A stretch of 64,000 bases of DNA from Neodiprion pinetum (Eukaryota; Arthropoda; Insecta; Hymenoptera; Diprionidae): assembly GCF_021155775.2 (NCBI RefSeq), contig NC_060234.1, positions 9,248,283 through 9,312,282 on the forward strand. Direction: 5' to 3'. Numbering within the stretch: position 1 is the first letter of the stretch; each line of letters begins with the position of its first letter. Below the pieces are notes generated by a model. It had not been told where the DNA came from, did no database searches, and saw only the letters and a program-made list of their open reading frames with translations. Shown here one piece after another: positions 53,775-62,900 of the stretch. The position numbers were made by a program, and so were the translations under genes.

Positions 53775-54164
53775 AAGATCAATATCTAACACGAATTTTC
53801 TTGTCATGAGACATTATATTGGACTGGTGGGGCGTTATCGTTGTGGGACTAATAGCATCAAGATGATGAGTATTGGGTATCATGAGTCATGTCAAATCGA
53901 GTTTCGTTTCATACAATTGAATTTTACTTTCAACGAACCAGCTCATATTTCAATGTGTACGATATGAAAAAACTGATCCGGTTTCCTATGAAGAAGGACC
54001 GACAATTATAATTGTTATATAAATTTTATACATAACATAAGCATATTTCAGTTATGCGCTGAACCTGTTTGAGATAATTGTCTACTTATAACGACTGCAA
54101 CTGCACCAGTGCGTGAGACTTCACCTCTTGTGGCCCTAAAATTTAGTTATTATTCTGGGGCTAC

Positions 54165-54216
54165 GGTTGGCGGGAGAATAACTCTCTGTGATCAGTAAAA
54201 CTGGTCAGCCCACCGG
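54165..54216 (+). ncRNA. Structured repeat unit 4 (two-hairpin motif)
   Basis: GGAGAATAACTCTC then TGATCAG-TAAAA-CTGGTCA. The closing stem is changed on both sides (GGTTGGCGGG against CCCACCGG), a compensatory-looking difference from units 2 and 3. Confidence 0.55.
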
Positions 54217-54409
54217 AGTGTTTTTGGGTTCACGGGATTTACCTCATGCGCTGGAACAGCGGCGTCGCATATCGTTCAAAGCTTAAACGTAGGTAGGCGT
54301 TTCTTCTGTCCCGCCGAGACGGTGTTGCCTGCGAACCCCCAGCATAAAGGTGGAGTGGCTGTTGTCGGCGTCCCATTCTTACAACTTCTCGTGCTACGGT
54401 GATGGTTTG

Positions 54410-55884
54410 TTAGGTTATATTCCAGCAACCTTCAATATCGAGGTGTTGGACAACGTGATTAGTCCTTAGCATCCCGCAAATATCCTCATCGTGGATCCCC
54501 AGGTTCTCTCTGGTCTCTAAGTTCTCGAGTAGGTCCAGTTCTCGTAGGCAGCTTCCTCCCACGGTCGGATGCATGTTATTCATCCTTGGGATCCTCAGAT
54601 GTTTTAGTTGTGCGAGGGGTTCTAACGAAAATTGTCCACGTATATTCGTGCACATGCTGATATCTAGGGAACTGAGAATGGCCAATGTTTCCCCAATGTC
54701 TCCGATAAAGTTAGCATCTACCCATCCACATGCTGTTACTGATAGTTCATGCAGTGACCGGAGGGCTGATGCTAGATGTTGCTCTGCTACTAAAGGGTCT
54801 AACTCAATGAATTCCCCTCTTCTCCTTCCGCTAGCTCTGGGTCTTCCCGAGGCGCGTCACTGGGTCCATCGCCGTGAATCTTAAGTGACCTTAACGTATC
54901 CTTAGTATGAATGTTCTCGGTAAGCGCCGTTAGTAGTTGTGCACGTCTTGACTGTAGGCAATTTATAATCACCAGTATTTCCGAATGATCGTGTAGTTGG
55001 ATATACTTTGCGATTCCTTCAGCCTTGGCCATATCGCAATCCTTTATGTAAAGTTCTTTAATCGACGTTTTGTGTCCCAGTCCCTTTCCAGTTATCTCGT
55101 TGTCTCGAAGTATCAGTTTTTGCAAGTTTAAAATTCTGAGGATTATATTTTCTATCTCCCAGTCAATAGGTCCCACACACTGTCCAATCTCCAGCTCCCT
55201 GAGGCCGAAGAGATGATCACTCACAGATCTCAACGCTCCTCCCTTAATGCTAACTATCGTTAACTTTAGAACTTCCAATTTTCGACACTCCTTCGCTGCC
55301 ATAGTGATCGCGATGGATTTTATTTCCGTGATCCCCTCTAGGTCTAGGGATGTTATGTATTCCCCGCCTCTCTTAATAATTCACACTAGGCCGTCCGAAT
55401 TGAATATCTGGTTCCATCCGTCCTTCCATTCCCAGCTAGTCGGGGTTACAGTTTTGGTGTATGTATGGGAGCTTCTACTTCCAATTCTCCACTGTTTGCA
55501 TACTCGTTCCATCCGTGCACGTTCCTTATATGGTAAATAACGTGCAACTTCACAAATACATTCTATAGGCAGTTGTTTTGCCTCCTTCGGCACGAATCCA
55601 GGTAGAGGGTCTTCTTCCATCCTAAGTGGCCTGCGCTTTTCACATGATGATAGTGTTTGCAGTTCCTCCCGTGCATCCGCAAACTTGATGGTAAGTTTCC
55701 TCTTCTTCAGTGTCACCGTTCTTACACCTTTCATGGCCTCCGCCGCCTCTTCTGATGTCTTAAAGTCCACGAATGCCGTGTTCTGATAGCCCCTTCCTTT
55801 TCGTATGACTATCGATCTCGGTTGGTAGTTTTCGAATATTTTCGCTAGGTCCCGCCTTTTGGTATAGGTAGCTAGCCCGATTAC
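54410..55884 (-). pseudogene. RRM / F-box / leucine-rich-repeat gene, broken
   Basis: The minus-strand coding region starts at a junction with virus-like sequence near 55884. First comes an RRM-type RNA-binding domain: RNP2-like LFVIGLATY, then YQNTAFVDFKTSEEAAEAMKG as RNP1. A basic linker follows, then an F-box (LPIECICEVARYLPYKERAR, MERVCKQWR). A TGA at 55381 interrupts the frame, which continues into leucine-rich repeats (LEVLKLTIVSIKGGALR; LRELEIGQC; NLQKLILRDNEI; IKELYIKDCDM). After a frameshift near 54810 more repeats follow (LSSLDISMCTNI; LKHLRIPRMNNM; HLDIEGCWNIT, stop at 54410). F-box/LRR proteins are substrate adaptors of SCF ubiquitin ligases; an N-terminal RRM is unusual. A member of a host multigene family or a recent pseudogene. 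Confidence 0.72.
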
Positions 55885-56335
55885 GAATAATCTCTTCGAT
55901 GGAAATAGCCAGTAAACCAGCCTGCTTAATTGATACAACCATGTGCTTGTCAGAGCTTGTCTTGTTAGAAGTTGAACCCTCTTGTTTGTATGTTGATACA
56001 AATACTGTGTGTTTAGAAGCTCCATAAGTAAATATGAACTCCCAGGTCTTATCAGCACTGCCTTTCTCAACTTTACGTGATTCTGGCCCTACTTCAAACA
56101 AAATTTTAGCACAGAACTCCACTGCTTTAGAGCTAACTCCCGCATTTAAGTCCAGATTGTAGTCACGACAATGGACCATGAATTCAGCTTGAAGATCTGA
56201 GTAAACAAACTGCTCAGAGGCATGCTGTTTGATGAAATCTTCTGGTGTCACTTCTGGGATATCATAACTTTTCTCAATTACATAAGACATTAAAGTTTTA
56301 GGCTTAGAGCCCAAGGCATGATATTTTGTAGCCAT
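55885..56335 (-). pseudogene. Virus-like ORF (possible nucleoprotein N-terminal region)
   Basis: About 150 codons from a true ATG (56335): MATKYHALGSKPKTLMSYVI, PEVTPEDFIKQHASEQFVYS, AEFMVHCRDYNLDLNAGVS, TWEFIFTYGASKHTVFVSTY. Homology to the RRM gene takes over in another frame near 55884, so the ORF tail to 55760 is a shadow. The style (AT-rich, no introns, abrupt ends) resembles endogenous negative-strand RNA virus genes, and it could be the N-terminal half of the nucleoprotein whose C-terminal half is at 57716-58690. This link is inference. Confidence 0.4.
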
Positions 56336-56357
56336 ATTTAGTATAAGAATAAGTAAC

Positions 56358-56660
56358 TTAAAACCTTCTTATTGCTAGTTCAAATATATGTTTAAGTTCA
56401 GCTTTGCCGACTTGGACTGTGTTGATCAATCCCGACAATAACTCCTGCCAATTTTCTTCACTTGTTTCTACCCTGAAGCCGCAATCTAAAGTAGTTCTAG
56501 ATGTAATTACTCCCTCACAAATAATGCCAGTATCAGAATATCTAAATTTTGGGGTACGGAAATATGCTCCACAACTACAGATCCTTAGACTTGTGTTAAA
56601 CACTGCTGTATTACTTTTATTGAAAGAGAATATTTTTGTGTTATTATTATGTTCGTAGTT
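56358..56660 (-). pseudogene. Unknown virus-like or transposon ORF fragment
   Basis: The minus frame is open from at least 56660 to a stop at 56358, about 20 nt before the ATG of the next virus-like ORF. It contains SLRICSCGAYFRTPKFRYSD, GIICEGVITSRTTLDCGFRV and ENWQELLSGLINTVQVGKAE. There is no ATG at the start. The close spacing and same strand suggest it was transcribed with, or inserted together with, its neighbour. I do not recognise the protein. Confidence 0.35.
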
Positions 56661-57121
56661 GTTTTAAAATTAAAAAGGATCACCTGGAGTTAGATGATGA
56701 AGTTAAAAAGCTGATCAAGGAGAAATTGTATTCAAAACATTTGAAGTCAACGTTATCAGAGCCTGCGTATGGGCGTGAATGATTAATTTTAATAACTGAT
56801 AATTTTTTTTTTACATCAATTATGATGATGTAAATTTACTTGGAGTATATTTGTGATTCGTTTGATTAGCCATCAACTAATTACAAAATATTTATAATTC
56901 TATCAATTATGTATATACACGTTAATTAATGAAAACTATTTTTTATATTCAAATTCTGTAATGGAATTTCATATACATATGTGCAATTTTGCATTTCAAT
57001 CAATTGCGTTTGTTGTATAGTTTAATTTTTGTAGACTATTCACTTCATCAAGCTTTTTGATTTTTTTTTAATATATTTTTCTTTTTACACTGTGTTTTAT
57101 AATTTTTTTTGAATTTATTTA
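56661..57121. other. No gene seen (AT-rich)
   Basis: Strongly AT-rich. A short plus frame near 56676-56780 (KKDHLELDDEVKKLIKEKLY) could be an exon of the nuclease relic that follows, but nothing supports it further. Confidence 0.4.
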
Positions 57122-57715
57122 TAATAGAGCTGGACAACATGCTCCACTAGATCTCACTGTTGAAACTCTACCACCTGAATACCTTCGGCAGATTGAATGC
57201 ATGATTTTACACTTATCCTCTGTAATTTATCTGAACAACCTCTCCGACCTCTACGAGAATGTTGTCAAAAAATGTTTGAACAGTCAACAGGAGATCCTGT
57301 TGATATTTGTAAAGAAAGTAAAAAATTTTATAGTATCTGGCAAAAAGAACGAAACTTTAGAATCACGGGTTCGCGATGTTATGAACTGTACACCTACCGA
57401 AAAAATTCAAAACCTAATTGGAAGAATAAATCACTAAAATATTTCTTTCCTAGCACTTTTTCTAATACAGCAATAAATCACGGTTTAAAATTCGAATGAG
57501 ATGCTCGAATAGCATTTGCAAAAAGTACTTCAACTAGTGTATTTCAATGTGGTCTCGTAGTTTCAGTAAATAATCCTTGGCTTGGATATTCTCCTGACGG
57601 AATTATATTTGAAAATGATACACCTGTTGAATTGATGGAAATTAAATGCCCATACGAAGGTAAATCTCTAAGTACGGATGATATTATTTCTACTATAAAA
57701 TACCTCGAATTGGAT
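57122..57715 (+). pseudogene. YqaJ-type exonuclease fragment (ISL2EU-like), cut by virus-like insertion
   Basis: A plus-strand frame with the YqaJ/lambda-exonuclease pattern: FRITGSRCYELYTYRKN, then a Trp-rich segment, INHGLKFE, a TGA stop at about 57497, DARIAFAKST, VFQCGLVVSV, NPWLGYSPDGII and the catalytic core LMEIKCPYEGKS (E-x-K after the Asp of PDG). Homology ends at about 57715, where an antisense virus-like gene begins. In ISL2EU-class transposons this nuclease is the second protein beside the THAP/DDE transposase. The remainder of the domain is not found beyond the insertion. Confidence 0.75.
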
Positions 57716-58690
57716 CCGATAAATGATTTTTTAAGCAATTTCACATTTTCATTCTTAAATGAAGCGATGTTCCACATTGGATCATCTGCTTTTCCTCCAA
57801 CAAGAATTGACATCATTATGGAAGCATACAAGGGGTTTCTTGTAAGACTCAATTCTAGAAAAGCTCCATTTGCAAACATTCTGGCCCAGGGCCACGAGTA
57901 TTGCTTTGCCTCAGGATCTGCAAAATTTGTCAAAACTCTTAACATTTCATCATTTGTTCTGAAATTATTGCCAGTTGCCATGTAAAGCATCATGGTTATC
58001 ACAGACACTCCCATGCATTGAGCCGCTCTTTGAGTCCAATGCAAACAACCTAATCCAGTCTTTTGTAATGATAACAAACATCCTGCCTTAACAAGACCTC
58101 TGATTCTTTCACTATTTGTAGGATCTACTTCTCCATAAGTGTAAACAAGAGCTGCAATACACCTATTGGAATTTGTAGAAAATCTTACAAAAGATGATGC
58201 AAATCTAGTCAATGTTTTGATATGAGGAGGAAAACACTTTTCTACAGGTGAATCACAGGCCCAAATGCTTTTATATCTGTCAACTACAAAGTTGAAAATA
58301 TGTTTAGAGACATCACTAGGATCCTTAACTGATAAGCGGAGCATTGTCATTGCAATAAAACCGATAAGGTTAATAGCAGATTTTTTATTTCTGTTTCTTT
58401 GATCAGGATCTTCATCATCATTATCTAGCAATTCCCACAAAGTTTTATACCATCCTACAACAGTCTCTGTATCAAATCCTGTAGGAACACCTTCTTCATC
58501 AGATGATAAAGGAGTACTAGGTCCTGCTACACCTGCTTGTATTACAATCCCTTGTTCATTGTTAGTATACTTAAAATCTTTAAGTTGTTCAACTCTTCCT
58601 GGTGCCAATTTCACCTGTCATTAAAGATTCAGGAAATACAAAGTTTTCCTCACAATCTAGTGTCATTCCATACATCAGGCCTAGCACAAT
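57716..58690 (-). pseudogene. Nucleoprotein-like endogenous viral element
   Basis: The minus frame (GTG at 58614; upstream sequence to about 58690 continues in another frame with LMYGMTLDCEENFVFPE) encodes an all-helical-looking protein. It includes VVGWYKTLWELLDN, SAINLIGFIAMTMLRLSV, SNRCIAALVYTYGEVDPTN, GLGCLHWTQRAAQCMGVSV and YSWPWARMFANGAFLELSLT. The spacing of Trp/Pro/aromatic residues resembles nucleoproteins of mononegavirus relatives (rhabdo- or chuvirus-like); I cannot choose the family. The last ~58 codons of the open frame (57715-57544) are antisense YqaJ and not part of it. The N-terminus is frameshifted and the C-terminus is cut at the junction. Confidence 0.55.
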
Positions 58691-58976
58691 TAATTAGTAA
58701 ACGTAACGTTATATAGTAATTATTGCAAATCAACTTGACGGTCCAACGATTTCGTTGCTAAAATATTCTTGAACAATTACCATTCAAGTAATATTTAAGT
58801 AGAAGTAATTACTATTTTTATAAGTATATTTGGTAACATTCTTTCACGTTAATTATATGTGAGATCTTAATTATCAGATAACACGAAAGCTTTACTTAAA
58901 GACTAATATAATTTCAGAAGAGTAATACGAAGAAAAATATAAGTAAAATAATATCCGTTTAAGATGTAGCTTCTTT
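58691..58976. other. No gene seen
   Basis: AT-rich spacer with no ORF. Confidence 0.4.
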
Positions 58977-59110
58977 CTAAGCTAATAATAAGTGAGTTCT
59001 CTTCAGCTCCCCAATTCGTTGAGACATCACACTTGCTAGCTGCTCTCTAGTTTGCGGTACTCCTTTCGGAGTTACCCACTTTTTTGCCTTAGCTAAAGCC
59101 ATAGCGAAGT
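58977..59110 (-). CDS. Possible terminal exon, unknown product
   Basis: On the minus strand a pyrimidine-rich TTTTTGATTTTCAG acceptor-like sequence precedes an open frame (TSLWL- or DFAMALAKAKKWVTPKGV, then TREQLASVMSQRIGELKRTH) ending at TAG. It could be a last exon of a host gene or a transposon gene. The frame at the acceptor is unknown and there is no homology that I recognise. Confidence 0.3.
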
Positions 59111-59163
59111 CTGAAAATCAAAAAATTGTTCAATAGATTGAAAATACATAAAAACACATGCAA

Positions 59164-59579
59164 TGTTGGGATTATGGATGTTGGTGTGATTAATTTTATT
59201 AAATAATTGAAGATTTATTATAGGAAGATTGTTACTTTATTCAAAATAGAGTATCGGAGGTACGTCTTGACAGACTGAAGGATCAGAGTGAACTAACTCC
59301 TTGGAGCTATATTACTGTAGCTGTACTGTTGAAAATATATATTTAAGGGTCTATACTATGCTTAAAATTATACCTAGTTTTTATTACTCTGTTCGGGTAC
59401 TCTTATCCTTACTTCTAGAAAACTACAAGAGCAATCGCTACAGGGTTGACAATGTGTTTACCAAATGTTGCAAGAAAGTAAAAACTTTCACTTTTAAAAT
59501 AAATAAAATAAAACTTAATATGAGAAATATAATATCTCAGAAGAGAGACTCCTTTGTAGACGAACTCAATATTTCAACA
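59164..59579 (-). repeat. Copia 3' LTR
   Basis: A 416-bp LTR. On the minus strand it begins TGTTGAAATATTGAG (59579), directly after the polypurine tract CTTTTGAGGGGGCG, and ends CATAATCCCAACA (59164). TGTTG...CAACA ends are standard for Copia. The flanking TGCAA at 59159-59163 is the expected 5-bp target duplication; its mate is outside the window. Confidence 0.82.
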
Positions 59580-59990
59580 CGCCCCCTCAAAAGTTGATTT
59601 CTTTTACGATTTACAATATCAATGAAAATGATGATATATATATGATAACTTGAAATAAAAGTTGAATACAATACTGTTATTTTTAGGTAAATAAAGTACT
59701 CGTATTATCAGGATGGCTCTGTTATAAGTAGATATTATATTGTATTATATATTACAGGTAGAATTACAAAAAGGAAGTGAGTGTGTTCGCTTCTAGTATG
59801 TTACGCGTAAGAGCTACATTCATCATAGCCAATCGTGGTCACGCGCTGAGGCGCCAATTTGAATATATTTCTCTGTTAGCGTCGTCTTATTTCTGACACT
59901 CCCACTACGACATAATATAGAAATTTGCTTATTTTAATACTTTTGTTACACATAATAAACCTTGGTTCATGTACTTATGCTTATGTCATC
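59580..59990 (-). other. Copia 3' untranslated region and polypurine tract
   Basis: AT-rich sequence between the gag-pol stop and the LTR. The polypurine tract lies at about 59581-59594 on the minus strand. No further ORF. Confidence 0.65.
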
Positions 59991-62900
59991 TCAGTCTTTT
60001 ATAGCTTTGATTACTCCTATCGTTTCCTTTATTTTATGAAACTTTGGTTTGGCTAAAGCTTTTGTAAGTATATCAGCTTCTTGATTATCTGTGCTAACGT
60101 ATTCTACTGTAAAGACCTTTTCTTCTAATTTTTCTCTAATGAAATGGTATTGTACATCGATGTGTTTAGTTCTCTTATGAAATTCAGGGTTCTTAATGAG
60201 TTTGATTGCGCTCTTATTGTCTACGTACAGAATAGGTGTCTTAGTATAGTTACTGGTTAGTTCTGCGACTAGTTTTGTACTCCATATAATTTCTTTTACG
60301 GCTTGGCATGCCGCCATGTACTCTGATTCTGCTGTCGATAACGCAACCGACCTTTGCTTTCTAGACCCCCAGATTACAGGATTATCGTTTAATTTCAGTA
60401 TGTACCCAGTAGTAGATCGTCGAGTTTTCGAGTCACCTGCAAAGTCTGCGTCGCTGTAAGCACATAACTGATTATTCACAATAATAGTTTTAAACTTAAT
60501 CCCGTGATTTACCGTCCCTTTTATATATTTCAGAATTCGTTTTACACATTGCCAGTGTATCTTCTTAGGATTTTCTGCATATTGGCTGACGATACTCGTA
60601 GCGTAGGCTATATCCGGCCTGGTTACCATTGCCAAAAACATCAAGCTGCCCACAGCTTCTCTGTAGGGAGCGTTTATGGGCATCCCATCATTTTCATTTT
60701 TGTATATGGACAAGTCTTGGTGTTGATCTATAGGTATCCCAACAGCATTCGCTTCATCCATGTGGAATCTCTTTAAGATTCTGTTCGTGTATTGTTGTTG
60801 ATGCGCCAGGATTGATCCGTCCGGTAGTCGATCGATTTGTATTCCCAAGAAATAATCCAAGTTTCCTTCTTTGATTTCCAATTCTTCTCTCAGGCAGGCT
60901 AGAAATTCGTTTAGAATTGCATCGTCTTTCGCCGCTATTGCCCCATCATCCACGTAGATTGCCAATATTAGCTTACTATCTTTTCTGATAAACACGCATG
61001 GATCTGCCTCTGTGACCTTCATCTCGAATTTCCTTAGTATGGAGGTAAATTGTTTGTTCCAGCACCTGGAAGCCTGTTTTAGTCCATACAGACTCCTTTT
61101 TAGCATACATACTTTATTAGTACCATTTTCAAAACCATTTGGTTGTTCCATATAAATCTTTTCTTCTAAATTTCCGTAAAGAAATGCAGTTTTTACGTCA
61201 AATTGTCTCAGTTTCAGCTTCTGAGATGTTGCCAATGATAGAATAATTCTTATGGAGTCATACCTTACAACCGGGCTGAATGTCTCTGTGTAGTCCTGCC
61301 CTGCTTTCTGATTGCATCCCTTCACAACTAGTCGTGCTTTGTGTCTATCAAGTTCTCCATTTGGTTTCAGTTTAGTTTTATAGATCCATCGATTCTTCAG
61401 GATTGTCGTATTTGGTGGAGGTGTGACTAATGTCCATGTCTTATTCTTGTTATGCGCTTCTATTTCCTCCGCCATAGCCTTTTTCCATTTTTTTGATTCT
61501 TTGCTAGCTATCGCTTCCTCATAATCAAAGGGCTCTCCGCAGTTAGCTAGAAACAGAGAATCAATTTCAAATTCGCCATACCTTTTCGGTGGTTGTAGAT
61601 TCCCTCTGTTTCTCAAACGATATTGTTCAGTCGGTTCTTCTTGGGTTGCATTGTCGGGATCTTCGTAGCTTGAGGAGCCTGAATCGTGTTCAGATTCAGC
61701 CTCATTCTCTCTCTCTTCGTTGTGTTCATCTTCTTCGTCTTCTCTGTTCTCTTCGTTTTCTTCGTCTTCTTCGTTCTCTTCGTTTTCTTCGTCTTCTTTG
61801 TTCTCTTCGTTTTCTTCTGGATCTTTCATGTCTGTCAACTCCCACTGTTTTTCTGTTTGTTTGCTCTGTTCATCATTCGTAGGGCTCTTTTCATTTTTGA
61901 AGATCAAGTGTATGTGAGTTTCTATCTTTCTGGTCTTTGTGAAGTGTACTTTATATCCTTTTGTACATTCATCATAGCCTACAAATGTTCCTGGTTTTGC
62001 CTTGGCATCCCATTTTCTCCTCATTTCCTTGGCGATGTTGACGTAGACTTCTGTTCCAAATATTTTGAGAAATTTTATGTCCATTTCTTTGTCGAACCAT
62101 AGCTCGTAAGGAGTTTTCTCTTCTGTTCTGCTTTTTCCTGTTCTGTTTAGTACAAAGACTGCGGTGTTGACCGCTTCCGCCCATAATGACTTTGGTAAAC
62201 TTTTTCCTTGTAACATTGTTCTAGCTGCTTCGACTATTGTCCGGTTTTCTCTTTCTACTCTCCCGTTTTGTTGTGGACAGTATGCCACTGACTTTTCATG
62301 CTTAATTCCATGTTGGTTGAGCAATTCCGAGACCTGCTTGTTCACATACTCCAATCCATTGTCTGTTCTTAATGTATTCAACTCGCAGCCCGTTTCTTTC
62401 TTCATTCTCTCGATGAAATTCTTCAAACAATCCAACACTTCCGTCTTCCTTTTCAGAAAATATATCTTTCTGTAGTTCGAAAAATCATCTTTGAACAGAA
62501 GGAAATACTTTGATCCTCCCAGTGAGTCTTCTTCCATCGGTCCGCATAGATCTGAGTGAACCAGGTCTCCAATTTTCTTTGAAACGCTTTTACTTTCTTT
62601 CAGCGGTTGTCTATGTGATTTTCCCAGTGCACATTGGTCGCAAAATGGGTTTACTTTGTCCTTTATTTCTATTCCTTGTTTTTTTAGCACTTGTCTGACA
62701 TGCTGATAGTTTTGATGAGCCAGTCTTTCGTGCCATTCTTGTATTTCGCTTTTTGTATTTCCTGCGACGTTGACTTCCTGACTCAAAAGATTTAATTTAG
62801 GTTCTATTACTTTGAAATCCATTTTATAAAGTTTTTCGATTCGTGAGCTAAGCGCTATTATTTCTTCGTTTCTCATCAGTGTGCATTTATTTCCATCTGA

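Noticed and set aside
53191..54216. Structured repeats as hammerhead ribozymes
   Set aside because: Neither strand has the CUGANGA plus GAAA core.
57544..57715. C-terminal 58 codons of the nucleoprotein-like ORF
   Set aside because: This stretch is the antisense of the YqaJ catalytic region; the ORF stays open across the junction by chance.
57716..57985. Plus-strand extension of the YqaJ ORF
   Set aside because: Beyond 57715 it is antisense to the virus-like gene and has no YqaJ features.
61589..62102. Plus-strand ORFs rich in Leu/Phe/Ser (for example 61686-62102)
   Set aside because: They are antisense shadows of the Copia acidic repeat and integrase; the hydrophobic composition comes from reading GAA/GAG repeats on the other strand.
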